DNA of 64,000 nt from Strongylocentrotus purpuratus. Its lineage: Eukaryota; Echinodermata; Echinoidea; Camarodonta; Strongylocentrotidae. Made by a program: the position numbers and the translations under genes. Below, piece by piece: positions 56,801 to 64,000 of this stretch. The DNA is taken from NCBI RefSeq assembly GCF_000002235.5, contig NW_022145613.1, forward strand, positions 17,298,883-17,362,882, read 5' to 3'. The notes under the pieces are model-generated. The model saw only the letters and a list, made by a program, of their open reading frames with translations. It was not told the DNA's origin and did no database searches. Position 1 is the stretch's first letter. Every line of letters starts with the position of its first letter.

Positions 56801-59800
56801 AAATGAAAACATAACATCACGGCTGATAGTGAGCACTAAAAAATGTCATCTAACAACATCCCCCCTTTAGAGTAAGAAAATTGGGGGAAAATTGGGAAAA
56901 TTGGGGTAAAATCGGGGGGGGGGGGGGGGGGGGGGGGAATTGGGGAAGAAACAAATCGGGAAACCAATTTAAATTGTGTAATTATCAGGCCTTTACCATG
57001 GAGTTGTCCAGTGATTAATTCACTTATATCTCTACCAGTAATGATAATTCTGAGGACAATGACAAACACATCTAGTCCTACATAAGAAAGCAATGGTAAC
57101 AAACAAACCATTTCAGAAACATGAAACTTTAATGAATGATTATTAACAGTTGTTTGCACATTAATAATCATATGCTGATGCATGTATTTCATCACCACCA
57201 GGGACCCGTTTCACAAAGCCTTTTTTCAATGACACACAACCAAAATCAGTGACAAATCCACTGATACCCAATCAGAAACAAAGATTTCACTAGCTTATAA
57301 CAAAAACCGCAATTTGTCAGGAATCAACATAAAGATTGTGGTCTTACAGCAATATACTATTATGTGATGCCAAAGTCTCTTGAGGCTATACGTAAAGCAT
57401 CAACTTACCTTGAATTCTGATGGGACAAGTAGTTTAGGCGTATCAACACCAAACAGTCTATCCACTCCAACCATGATCACTACAGCAATGAGAACAGCAA
57501 AGTCACTCACCGTCGTTCTTATCTATCAAGCCAAAGAAAACAGAGGAACAGAATACATGTGAGAAGGTTAGGGTGGCTGTACGAACGTTCATCAATATAC
57601 ATTATTCATACTCAACAGTCCCTTAAATTGTCAGTGAACGGAGCAGCTGGAGGGCACCGGGCCCCATCGGGCAGAGCTGAGCACCGAAATGGGTCATAAC
57701 AAAAAAAAATTGCAAAAAAAAAAAAAAAAAATTGTAAAATTATTTACTTTTCCTGTATCAAAGAGAACTGTTGCTGAGCTAGCGCCATGAGCGTCCCTGG
57801 ACGGTGTGTGCGCTCTATAAGTTTATACTATTATTATTTAGTAGTGTAATAAAATTTAATGCACAAATCTTTGTTAAAGAGAAGGTTGAGTTCTGGGTAG
57901 AGGTGAAAAATAATTTGTGAGCATTATCATTGTATTATGCAAGTGTAGAAGAACATCATATAAAAAAAATGGTCCCTGAAAAACATGGCTCTTCAAATAC
58001 CTTATTATTCTAAATATGGCATGTAACATCATAAAAATCGGGACGGATTTTTATGCCACATGTTCATGTAGTCCCGTATACATCTTTCTGTGTAAAGTGC
58101 TTGTAACTTTACCGAGACTGGGCCAACTTTCTGATCATTTTGATGATTCCAGAACCTTGCAGTACACACCAACACGTATATGCTAGATGATCAACCTTTT
58201 CTGATCGATTCCACAACGTTTGTTTCACAATGCAATCGCATAACCAGAACTCAACTTCATCTTTAAGTGCCTTGTTACAAATTATTTTACAGACAATTGT
58301 ATTTTAATAGTCAGAATGCAAATTGCATATATTACATGTTGTCAGGTAGGACACACCATGATGTTTGTCCTACCTACAATAACAACTGGTGAGCATCGCC
58401 CGGCACAGTGCCAGGTGGAGGGGCATAAACAGTAAACAAAGCATATTTAAAAAAATTAAATTAAATTGTTCAACTTTTTTTTTCTTTCTCGGCCATGTCT
58501 GCAAAAAGGGGTGCGTCTTATACACAGGTGGGTCTTATACAGGGAGATGTACGGTAGTAAGATTAAATGAATACAAGCCCAGGGCCATGCTACACAAAAC
58601 TTACCATTGACGGTAACTTTGCCATCAATGGTAACTACCATGGAAACCTTGATTTTGATTGGCTGTTGAGCCCTCTTACCATGGTAGTTGATGGCAAAGT
58701 TACCATCAATGGTAAGTTTTGTGCGATGGGGCCCAGATCTCTCATTGGATGTTGATACTCACAATGGTTGGGAAGTACCCTGTGGTTTTGAATTCCTTGA
58801 GGCTATATGCGATGGTGAACGTTCCCAGCATGAGGATGAGTGACATGAAGAAGATATCAGACTGCGGGACATGCTTCCCGCACCAGTTACCCACCAGCGT
58901 ACCGTTCAGGCTATCACAGTCTATTTTCGATTCCGTGTAGAAGTCTTTTTCGTCGTACTCAAACAGGCCTGTCGCCGTCTGGCACATGCATTCATACGTC
59001 GTGTTATCGTTTGCATATCTAGGGTATCGTGATTAGATTGGAAAAATAATGCACAGGGTTAGATATTTCATCCCATTTTGTTATTCATTTGCCATTTCAT
59101 GCATATACAGGAATAGGGTTGAACAGTTTTGTGTTCTTGAAAATACTTCACATTAATATTGAAAAAAATAAAAGATTTTTTATCTTTTTCTTTTATCTTT
59201 GCTATGACACAAAGTCACATTTAACTGTATTTAAGACAACATGAGCATAAAAAACCCTAATATGCTTTTCACACTTGGAAAATTTTGATTAGCCCCGGAC
59301 TATAGGTGGGGCTATAGGGGGTCTTAGCCCCACCTACAGTGCGGGTTAAGCCTAGCCAACTTGCTGTTCAGACACAAATTTACCAAAGTGGGCTAGCCCC
59401 ACCTATAGTACGGGGTTAGTTGGCCCTGAAAAAATGCAATGGAGCATATCAGAGCTGGCCAGAGACAAAGCAAGAAACCCACTGTCCAATCAGACACAAC
59501 GTATTTATAAATACGCATTTCCCAAAAAGCACTACCGGTGCGAAAGGTCATGTTAAGCTCATTGTTTACTATACTATGCAGACTTTTCACTGAAAATTGT
59601 TTTTACTACCGGTATTCTTTTCCGAGGCAACATTCATTAACAGAGTAATATTACTGAAGCGACAAAGAATTGAAAAGTTTCAAATAAGCGGCTTAACTTT
59701 AGAATACCCCACCAAAATGCACCATCAACCATTTATTACAGTCACGTCCGTTAGTACTCTTGACCAGTTTCTGAATTTGCCAATGCATCAACCAGAGTTC

Positions 59801-62800
59801 CTAATAAGCAATTAAACCATTTTTTTTAAATCATTAAATATATTTTGAAGTTATATTACCTAGCATGAGGTTATATTACCTTGCTACTGGATATTCTTTG
59901 TAGATCTTCATCAGTTTATGAACAGACTCATAGATAAAGATGAAGGAGATGAGACTTGAGAAGCTCTCTTCGATGAAGCGGGTGAAGTACTTCACAAAAG
60001 AACTGGCATCCGTAGCAACCAGGATTACACAAAATACCATCGTCCACAGACCGATCCAGAAACGAAACGATAGGTAGTCCAATTCTTGAGTCCTGAAAGA
60101 AAACAAAAATTAGAGGTCTTAACCCGTTGGCTAAGGTAAACAGATGGCTCCTGTAATCAAGTATATAGGAATATTAGTAGTGACTGAGGTCATTTGGAAA
60201 TCAGCTTGATAAATCATGCATTCTTCCAGTGATATTAAGTATATCAATTCAGATTTTTATTGAGACAATTTGAAGAACATATTTTTATTGTTACTAAATA
60301 ACAAATTCATTTTATCAATGTTCTAAGGTGTAATGTCCATTTTAAATTGAAAAAAATTGTATTCTCAGTCCTTGGAGTACCACAGATCCCCCTGCAACAG
60401 GTAGCAAATCCTATCAAAGAAATAGACTCTCTATCTGGACCAAGAGAAGGTAGTTTCACCTTTTTTTTCAAGAAAAAAACATACCTGTGAAGCTTGTTAG
60501 TGAATCTCTTTAATTGGTATCAAGTCTAGATCATAATATACATTATTGACCTAGGAGAGATGGGAGAAAACTTACTTGCAGAAGCCGAACAAGATCTTCT
60601 CATAGACTAGAATAGGACCCGTTGAACCTAAGATGGTGAGAGGTTGACCCGAGAACAGATGAAATGCCACACCACAGATGGAAGCCCCAAGTAGACCCTC
60701 TAACGCACTCTGTTCACAAGATACATGGAAGAAGATAATAATAATAATAATAATCCTACCCATTTACCTCACCTGGGTTGAGTGTGGCAAATGTAGAGTA
60801 ATGTCTTGCCAAAGGACATTAGAAAGTTTGAAGAATGGGGGATTAGGGTGGGGAGAAAGTTTGGGTTTGAGTTATATTATACAGTCAAACCTGCTTTAGT
60901 GACCACCTGTATAGAAAGACCACCTGTCTACAAAGACCACAATTTATGTTTTCCTTGAAAATGTTTTCTCATTGAAACATGTACTTAAGGAACCTATACA
61001 AAAAGACCACCTGCCTATAAAGACCACTTTTCTTGTCTCCCTTGGAGGTCTTTATAGACAGGTTTCACTGTATCACATACAATGCACATGTGGATCGTAC
61101 CCTTTTATTTGGGTTCTCTCTCAAATTATGATGTCATAGTACATTTACATCTGGAAAGTTATTTCTGACAGAAAACAACCATTAACGAAGATCGTAGTAA
61201 ATAATAAACATTACTTGTAGAACTACACTGTTTTGACTAGATTTTTCAACGAAAATCGAACACGATGAAAGGTATTACGAATACTGTCACTTATGTCGCT
61301 TCTAGTGACTTCAGGTTTTAAAGATTTACGGTAACATATTTCTTTCATTTTCAGTCTTCCCTTTTTTTTTTTAAGTACGTACCATTCTGTTTTCTGTTGC
61401 CTCTCCTAGCAGTCCTCCAAACGTAATGACGGGGGTGATACAAGCAAAGTACATGAAGATGAACGAAGCCAGACACTGCAGGTGAAAGGCATCCTTGAAG
61501 TCACTCAAGTAGAATGGGAAGCGACGCTTGCAGTCCTGTATCAGACCACCAAATATCCTACAAACAGGAACATACAGAAGGAATATGGTGATGTCAGGGC
61601 ATTTATAAATGGTGTCCCGATATCAGCTAGCAGGAACTGCCACTTGCCTCTATAAATATCGCATATCTTCAGCATACATACAGAGTTACACATATAATGC
61701 CTAATTTACATTTGGCCTGCGATTAGTCTACAAGGGGCCCGAAAAATTGTAGACCAATTAATCGTACGGCGCCCGGGGCAAATGAAAACCAAGCATTCAT
61801 CTATGTTCAGTTTGTATCTGTTTGCGGAGAGCTAAACTGCTCGACAAAACTAGGCAAGTTGTCGATTCAGTCCTATATTTCATTATTTTTATTGGAGCAT
61901 CGGTTCCCAAAAAACGAAACCGGGACCAGAGGGCGACGGTCGGGATACGGTGTGACCGACTGGACGGACTCGGGCTTAGTAATTACCTTGTGAATGAAAC
62001 TGCCTAGAAGTTATTGGGAGGGTCGATTCATCATGTATGTACTGCACGAGAACTAGTATACAGAGTGAGGTTTTAGAATCATCAAAAAATGATAAGTACA
62101 AAGCAACTTGGTATGCAATTGTTCCAAAACTTACTTTCCAGTTCTCTCGAGTCCTTCATGCTCTCCATTATGCCCTCCTCCTCCTCCTCCTCCTCCGTCT
62201 TCTTCATCTATCCCTTCTGCGTGGCCGTTGGGAGTCTGGAAGTGGGACAATCTCTTGGCCTGATCGGGCACTACCTTGGGGGGCTCGATTCTGATGTTGG
62301 GATCCCATGCACCTAATGAAAGGGAGTTAATGATGGAGTTGGAAATTGTAAAAAGTTGCAAAAAGCAAGAAAGGGATATATACACAGCTTGATAGAGATT
62401 GGTGGTTGACAGACATGTGCTCAAGCAATGATTGATAATTCAATTTTCTATATAAAAATCTATTCTTTTTCTCTTTTTATGAATTTTTTTTGGGGTACAT
62501 TTTACCAATTTGACTTGGAATGTTTGCATTTTATAATTCATGCAATTCATCATGGAAGTTGTAAAGCATACAGGGAGTTACAAAATTATTATACACTTAT
62601 GTTCAAGTACTGGTTTTCTTTCTCATTTCCATCATCATCATCATTAATATTAAAACAAAAACAACAATATCACCAAGGATGGAAGACCTTAAAAATATAA
62701 GAAAATCAGAAAAAACTACTCTTCACTATCATGTTGTTGTTACTAGGATACATGAGGGCAACACCCCAAATGTGACTTTCATATGACGGTCCGTTGGCAT

Positions 62801-64000
62801 GGCAACACTATGGGATCTATAGTCGACTTAATAATAATAATACATTTATAGAGCGCATAAACTATCCAACATTAAGTATATATTCTACTTCGCTACAAGA
62901 GCTCCTGATATGCTTAAATTTACGGTTAATTGAAAAGATGTTCTTTCAGTTTTAATTTAAAGATATTCAGAGATGGTGATTTCCTGACTTCCAATGGTAA
63001 GTTATTCCAGAGTTTTGGGGCTGACTTACCGGGTGGAAGAACTGTAACAGAGTCGATGAACTCATCAATGCCTGCGAGAAGATCCTTAGTACTTTTGGCC
63101 TTGTAAGCAACATCGTGGAAAACCTAGACAGACGGATAAGCCAAAACAAAGGAACAATGTGTTAATGCATCATGCCATGGGGCTCCTTCACCCCTCTTCA
63201 ATCAAAGCCTGACATGGGTGGACCAAGGTTTTTATATCAAGGTTTTATGCGTGACTGTGCTATGTATTGTTCCATTCACACTTTTTGTATTCAAGCACCC
63301 CCCCCCCCACCCCCAATAAAAACGCAACAACAAACAAACAAACAATATTGAAAGAAGAAAACTTGTAAATCTACAACCAGTGTCTGAAGGTGAATTTTTG
63401 TTAAAGTAAGTACAGAAGATTGGAAAAGTAAGAGCAAACTTTAACATTTCCAAAGAGAAAATATGATGAGCCATCTTCAAATGTCAAGATTGCCAGAAAT
63501 AGGGAATCAAGAACTAGGGATTCCATCTTCTGCATGTTCATACTGCAACGCGCTTTATCTCTATAGCTCCAACAACAATATACATCTTGACAACACATAG
63601 AAGTATGCCTCACAAGACCAATGGAAAGTGGATTGATACCTTGCCTGACAAGCATGTAGTAACACATCTCTCAATCTCAAGGTACACTTGGGTCCCGTCT
63701 TACAAAGAGTTGATATTGATTGCAACCTATTTGTGATTGATATAAATCCCAACTATGTGCATAAGAGATAGGAGACTGCAAACTTGCAATTGATTGGAGG
63801 ACTTGTGATTGATTTGGATCAATCGTAACTCTTTGTAAGACGGGGGCTTGGTCTATGTTATTGCACACAGCCTTACAGAAAAGCAGTCTTTTCGCCTGAA
63901 TTTAAGGTTTAATGCATTTTCAATTTCAATTGACGAGTGAATTGATACCTTATCTGACATGAGCGTTGCGACGCATCTGCCGATCTCATGGTACCGCTTG
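44638..64000 (-). CDS. SLC4A7/8/10-like: Sodium-coupled bicarbonate transporter, SLC4A7/8/10 type (3' 17 exons)
   Basis: A plasma-membrane carrier that moves HCO3-/CO3(2-) with Na+ and so regulates cell pH. In sea urchin larvae an SLC4 member of this group is known to supply bicarbonate for skeleton building. Seventeen exons join in phase to about 841 residues. They cover the end of the cytoplasmic domain ([31 protein letters not shown]), the 14-helix membrane domain ([57 protein letters not shown]) and a tail ending ETSV. A KLMK motif after the fifth helix matches the stilbene (DIDS) reaction motif K-L-x-[11 protein letters not shown] and the tail pattern ([14 protein letters not shown]) point to the electroneutral NBCn/NDCBE branch rather than anion exchangers or SLC4A11. 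Family proteins run 1,000-1,250 residues, so about 350-400 N-terminal residues lie beyond the window. Transport stoichiometry cannot be read from sequence. Confidence 0.95.
45191..45371 (+). repeat. Dispersed repeat family G, intronic
   Basis: Inverted relative to 52948-53133. Shared blocks are 'gcactagtttggccaggagg' + 'gattagacc', 'gtcagtgacaggtggttatc', 'ctctcaattaa' and 'tatatagaggg'. The two copies lie in introns on either side of three coding exons. Confidence 0.75.
45445..45644 (-). CDS. SLC4A7/8/10-like: SLC4 exon: C-terminal cytoplasmic tail
   Basis: Acceptor 'tttatttgtag', donor GTAAGT, 66 codons plus 2 nt. It reads [20 protein letters not shown] at the start, then PVDKVEFHP and [10 protein letters not shown]. 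The V-x-(L/P)..G-x-L-x-IPV..(F/Y)-x-P pattern corresponds to the conserved tail of NBCn1/NDCBE. Confidence 0.93.
45701..46085. mobile_element. Palindromic element family C (MITE)
   Basis: The left end 'aataggtatgtcttcatcag' + 'ctcgagattgccaaatagcc' + 'cgctattt' mirrors the right end 'aatagcgggttatttggcaa' + 'tctcgagctgatcaagacag' + 'gcctatt'. The centre has further CTCGAG-rich repeats. The second copy is at 56054. It sits in an SLC4 intron, and the 97-codon frame inside is a by-product. Confidence 0.8.
46090..47870. other. SLC4 intron, nothing further
   Basis: AT-rich intronic sequence with one G-rich tract (47277-47303). The 127-codon plus frame beginning 47264 starts in that tract and has no family resemblance. 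Confidence 0.5.
47879..47986 (-). CDS. SLC4A7/8/10-like: SLC4 exon: proline-rich tail linker
   Basis: Acceptor 'ttgtatgcaaacag', 36 codons in phase 0/0, donor GTACTG (weak). It reads [15 protein letters not shown], then [21 protein letters not shown]. The exact multiple of three and the weak donor make it a candidate cassette exon. The phase is kept with or without it. No counterpart is obvious in vertebrate family members. Confidence 0.8.
47990..50250. other. SLC4 intron, no feature
   Basis: AT-rich intronic DNA. Open frames at 48843-49342 and 49539-49788 show no conserved domain. Confidence 0.5.
50253..50340. repeat. (ATTT)n tail and possible LINE 3' end
   Basis: (TTTA)n at 50257-50277 followed by 'atttatacagggtggcacat' and 'ccatgacgccctgtttgg', which forms an imperfect palindrome. 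It may be the 3' end of a non-LTR element, but nothing else of such an element is readable. Confidence 0.3.
51178..51440 (+). mobile_element. tRNA-derived SINE (family 1)
   Basis: The head 'catggtctagtagataaggt', box B-like 'agggtttgaatccctgccat', 'tttttggcaagacattaatc', 'aacatttgccactctccatc', 'aggtacctggtagaaagaaa'. It is antisense in an SLC4 intron. Confidence 0.85.
51865..52017 (-). CDS. SLC4A7/8/10-like: SLC4 exon: last transmembrane helix and start of tail
   Basis: Acceptor 'gacctatgtcag', 51 codons in phase 0/0, donor [25 protein letters not shown] then [14 protein letters not shown] and a Lys-rich stretch ([11 protein letters not shown]). RK-x-MD-x-x-F-(T/S)-(K/Q)-x-(D/E)-(L/V) and LDD(V/L)MPE are hallmarks of Na+-coupled SLC4 proteins. 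The 5' two thirds of this exon plus its acceptor are tandemly duplicated just upstream in the gene (52078-52199). Confidence 0.95.
52078..52176 (-). pseudogene. SLC4A7/8/10-like: Tandem copy of the preceding exon, ends in an in-frame stop
   Basis: Same acceptor ('gacctatgtcag' before 52176), then 32 codons matching the real exon from [10 protein letters not shown] to VMPEMTK, followed immediately by TAA (52078-52080). Only six bases differ in 96. Five are silent and one gives Val to Met (MDYM instead of MDYV). The stop overlaps an AATAAA, with a second AATAAA just after. There is no donor before the real exon's acceptor 60 bp further on. Splicing to this acceptor would therefore give a 312-nt exon with an early stop, making a transporter without its cytoplasmic tail or a decay target. 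Confidence 0.8.
52612..52880 (+). mobile_element. tRNA-derived SINE (family 1)
   Basis: 'ggtctagttgataagtcctc', 'agggggatccctgtcacgca', 'tttttgcaagacatttcatc', 'tacatttgccactctccaac', 'aataggtacccagtaggact', tail (ATT)n at 52858-52876. Confidence 0.85.
52948..53133 (-). repeat. Dispersed repeat family G, intronic
   Basis: Reverse-complement relative of 45191-45371. It ends about 22 bp from the donor of the next exon (53156). Confidence 0.75.
53156..53329 (-). CDS. SLC4A7/8/10-like: SLC4 exon: helices 13-14 region
   Basis: Acceptor 'attcacccctgcag', 58 codons in phase 0/0, donor GTAAGT. It reads [29 protein letters not shown], then a hydrophobic span ([17 protein letters not shown]) and [10 protein letters not shown]. 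The K-x-QPD-x-IYLR-x-V block is characteristic of the family. Confidence 0.96.
53480..53752 (+). mobile_element. tRNA-derived SINE (family 1) abutting a splice donor
   Basis: The head is eroded. 'cgtcctttggcaagacgtca', 'atctacatttgccacactcc', 'gaggtaaatgggtattggta' and the tail 'cattattatta' are clear. The tail ends two bases before exon 53755-53823, so on the sense strand the intron begins GTAATAATAATG, read from the SINE tail. Confidence 0.8.
53755..53823 (-). CDS. SLC4A7/8/10-like: SLC4 exon: [10 protein letters not shown] helix
   Basis: Acceptor 'cctctctcag', 23 codons in phase 0/0, donor GTAATA. It reads [20 protein letters not shown] then GVQ. The motif is near-invariant in SLC4 proteins. 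Confidence 0.96.
53825..54300. other. SLC4 intron, nothing further
   Basis: AT-rich, no repeat recognised. It ends at a G23 run (54301-54323) that lies 23 bp beyond the next donor. Confidence 0.5.
54301..54323. repeat. G23 homopolymer in SLC4 intron
   Basis: Plus-strand G run (C run in the transcript) 23 bp inside the intron from donor 54346. Confidence 0.95.
54346..54418 (-). CDS. SLC4A7/8/10-like: SLC4 exon: REQRVTG helix
   Basis: Acceptor 'ttgttttaacag', 1 nt plus 24 codons, donor GTAAGT. It reads [20 protein letters not shown] then KILS. The split Arg codon restores the family motif (G)xREQRVTG. Confidence 0.96.
54425..55265. other. SLC4 intron with a SINE-like fragment
   Basis: 54775-54955 holds a tRNA box B-like 'gtgggttcgatcccaccgct' and ends in (aatcc)3, probably another SINE type. 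The rest is plain AT-rich intron. Confidence 0.4.
55270..55448 (-). CDS. SLC4A7/8/10-like: SLC4 exon: helices 9-10
   Basis: Acceptor 'gcttcgatgcag', 59 codons plus 2 nt, donor GTCAGT. It reads [55 protein letters not shown]. This is one of the most conserved parts of the family. ESEC-x-APGE-x-P is shared with NBCn1/NDCBE. Confidence 0.97.
55532..55673. mobile_element. Palindromic element family B (MITE), intronic
   Basis: It starts 'cagagccccgtctcataaag' and ends 'gactctttataagacgggcc' + 'cagg', with internal 'cctatctgttatgtacatag'. It lies within an SLC4 intron. Confidence 0.8.
56054..56367. mobile_element. Palindromic element family C (MITE), intronic
   Basis: The ends 'attaggcctgtccttatcag' + 'ctcaagtttcccaaataacc' and 'gggtatttggcaaactcaag' + 'ctgatgaaaacagacctaat' match the 45701 copy. 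The right end lies about 26 bp from the donor of exon 56393-56557. Confidence 0.75.
56393..56557 (-). CDS. SLC4A7/8/10-like: SLC4 exon: helix 8 and MDQQITAV loop
   Basis: Acceptor 'ctcctctcctag', 55 codons in phase 0/0, donor GTCAGT. It reads [64 protein letters not shown] is a family signature. Confidence 0.97.
56560..57405. other. SLC4 intron with G24 run
   Basis: A G24 run at 56914-56937 follows 'attggggtaaaatc'. A weak palindrome around 57200-57310 ('gggacccgtttcacaaagcc') may be a transposon fragment. Open frames are not supported. Confidence 0.5.
57409..57522 (-). CDS. SLC4A7/8/10-like: SLC4 exon: helix 7, VDTPKLLVP
   Basis: Acceptor 'ggcttgatag', 38 codons in phase 0/0, donor GTAAGT. 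It reads [38 protein letters not shown]. (V/I)SDFA and VDTPKL-x-VP are conserved. The adjoining acceptor has a short pyrimidine tract. Confidence 0.96.
57525..58575. other. SLC4 intron, poly(A) patch
   Basis: An A-rich stretch at 57700-57732 is the only notable structure. The rest is AT-rich without supported features. Confidence 0.45.
58580..58735. mobile_element. Palindromic element family E (MITE), intronic
   Basis: Arms 'gggccatgctacacaaaact' + 'taccattgacggtaactttg' and 'caaagttaccatcaatggta' + 'agttttgtgcgatggggccc' are near-perfect inverses, with CCATGGAA/CCATGG in the inner arms. It lies about 28 bp beyond the donor of exon 58763-59018. Confidence 0.85.
58763..59018 (-). CDS. SLC4A7/8/10-like: SLC4 exon: large glycosylated extracellular loop and helix 6
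   Basis: Acceptor 'cacgataccctag', 1 nt plus 85 codons, donor GTGAGT. The loop has two sequons, NTT (residue 5 of the exon) and NGT (residue 38), and four cysteines (positions 10, 12, 34 and 46) as expected for the disulfide-linked third loop of Na+-coupled SLC4 proteins. Then [31 protein letters not shown]. The loop itself is divergent, as in all family members. Confidence 0.96.
59020..59855. other. SLC4 intron with a palindromic repeat
   Basis: 59283-59415 contains an inverted pair: 'agccccggactataggtggg' + 'gct' and 'ggctagccccacctatagta' + 'cgggg', plus an inner 'gccccacctacagtgcggg'. It is probably another small MITE. No coding content. Confidence 0.5.
59880..60092 (-). CDS. SLC4A7/8/10-like: SLC4 exon: helices 4-5, LVATDASS and KLMK
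   Basis: Acceptor 'tttctttcag', 1 nt + 70 codons + 2 nt, donor GTAATA. It reads [74 protein letters not shown] matches the stilbene-binding motif. The donor is followed 20 bp later by an identical GGTAATATAAC, a possible alternative donor. Confidence 0.97.
60095..60570. other. SLC4 intron, nothing seen
   Basis: AT-rich intronic sequence with no repeat recognised. Confidence 0.5.
60576..60709 (-). CDS. SLC4A7/8/10-like: SLC4 exon: [12 protein letters not shown]
   Basis: Acceptor 'gtatcttgtgaacag', 44 codons plus 2 nt, donor GTAAGT. It reads [55 protein letters not shown] is the core SLC4 signature near the substrate site. Confidence 0.97.
60740..60830 (-). mobile_element. SINE family 1 fragment, intronic
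   Basis: The minus strand has 'aatgtcctttggcaagacat', 'tacatttgccacactcaacc', 'caggtgaggtaaatgggtag' and (ATT)n. Only the middle and tail remain. Confidence 0.75.
60881..61073 (-). mobile_element. Palindromic element family A (mariner-type MITE), intronic
   Basis: TA-CAGTCAAACCTGCTTTAGTG ... 'tagacaggtttcactg'-TA, with the internal 'aaagaccacctgtctacaaa' and 'gacc' repeats. It is very similar to the 18016 copy. Confidence 0.85.
61383..61557 (-). CDS. SLC4A7/8/10-like: SLC4 exon: first membrane helix, [11 protein letters not shown]
   Basis: Acceptor 'gttcctgtttgtag', 1 nt plus 58 codons, donor GTACGT. It reads [58 protein letters not shown]. Start of the membrane domain; all hallmark positions are present. 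Confidence 0.97.
61560..62130. other. SLC4 intron, nothing supported
   Basis: 61730-61790 ('aaggggcccgaaaaattgta', 'cggcgcccggggc') looks like a partial transposon end. The 61-codon plus frame at 61822 has no resemblance to known proteins. Confidence 0.4.
62135..62312 (-). CDS. SLC4A7/8/10-like: SLC4 exon: linker with polyglycine
   Basis: Acceptor 'tcattag', 2 nt + 58 codons + 2 nt, donor GTAAGT. It reads [39 protein letters not shown].., a run of 8 Gly encoded by GGA/GGC repeats (a coding microsatellite), then [12 protein letters not shown]. (E/A)WDP-x-IRIEPP and LERTG(R/K) frame the variable linker between cytoplasmic and membrane domains. Confidence 0.96.
62825..63022. repeat. Degraded dispersed repeat next to an exon
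   Basis: 'taataataataatacattta' + 'tagagcgcataaac' is a SINE-like tail read backwards. It is followed by 'gatggtgatttcctgacttc' + 'caatggtaagttattccaga' + 'gttttgggg', wording seen in many invertebrate repeats. It reaches to about 8 bp from donor 63030. Confidence 0.4.
63030..63123 (-). CDS. SLC4A7/8/10-like: SLC4 exon: [10 protein letters not shown] / VTVLPPG
   Basis: Acceptor 'gtctgtctag', 31 codons plus 1 nt, donor GTAAGT. It reads [31 protein letters not shown]. Conserved end of the band-3-like cytoplasmic domain. Confidence 0.97.
63640..63688 (-). pseudogene. SLC4A7/8/10-like: Decayed tandem copy of the 63949 exon, cut by a MITE
   Basis: The minus strand reads [15 protein letters not shown] followed by GTATCAATCC. 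The real exon reads [15 protein letters not shown] followed by GTATCAATTC. About 70% of bases match and the donor is retained. The upstream half is missing because the family B element starts at 63687. The copy still reads open over its 15 codons but has lost key residues (H, G, D), so it is probably dead. Confidence 0.65.
63687..63851. mobile_element. Palindromic element family B (MITE), intronic
   Basis: It starts 'cttgggtcccgtcttacaaa' + 'gagttgatattgattgcaac' and ends 'gatttggatcaatcgtaact' + 'ctttgtaagacgggggcttg'. CTTGG at both margins may be the target duplication. It interrupts the duplicated exon at 63640-63688. Confidence 0.85.
63949..64000 (-). CDS. SLC4A7/8/10-like: SLC4 exon (partial): YHEIGR
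   Basis: Continues beyond the window. The visible 52 nt end with donor GTATCA in phase 0 and read [24 protein letters not shown](A/C)(I/V)ATLM(T/S)D is conserved in Na+-coupled members. Confidence 0.95.

Noticed and set aside
1..64000. CRISPR array, bacterial operons or ribosome binding sites
   Set aside because: The DNA is eukaryotic with intron-split genes. The tandem repeats lack the spacer-repeat pattern of CRISPR.

Overview
The window looks like nuclear DNA of a marine invertebrate deuterostome, most likely a sea urchin or another echinoderm. The DNA is AT-rich and full of (GA)n/(CT)n tracts and long G or C homopolymers. It carries many short palindromic DNA-transposon remnants and several tRNA-derived SINEs whose body (tRNA-like head, 'tttggcaagac' block, (ATT)n tail) is of the kind I associate with sea urchin genomes. 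A histone-type 3'-end signal with an 'AAGAAAGA' downstream element also fits. The species assignment is an inference.

Right part (44.6-64 kb, minus strand): one real multi-exon gene, the last 17 coding exons of an SLC4 bicarbonate transporter of the Na+-coupled SLC4A7/8/10 (NBCn/NDCBE) type. All exons were found by reading translations between AG and GT sites, and every splice phase agrees. They give about 841 contiguous residues, from the end of the N-terminal cytoplasmic domain through the whole membrane domain to a C-terminal ETSV PDZ ligand. The first roughly 350-400 residues must lie beyond position 64000. Two exons have local tandem copies. One (52078-52176) is almost intact but runs into a stop codon after 32 codons. 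The other (63640-63688) is decayed and cut by a transposon.

Left part (1-44 kb): no confidently recognisable host protein gene. It holds tandem repeats, simple repeats, SINEs, at least five families of palindromic elements, a broken L1/Tx1-like LINE between two ~430-bp near-identical direct repeats (30.0-33.1 kb), and a three-layer nested insertion (SINE, hAT-like, mariner-like) at 35.2-36.3 kb. It also holds an orphan triple array of histone-type 3'-processing hairpins (3.80-3.90 kb) with no histone gene next to it. A short possible first coding exon lies at 27985-28016 on the plus strand. The region 36.5-44.6 kb is poor in repeats and may include a long 3' UTR of the SLC4 gene.

Most open frames in the window are translations of simple repeats (for example long runs of Ser-Leu from CT tracts) or of transposon palindromes and were not annotated.
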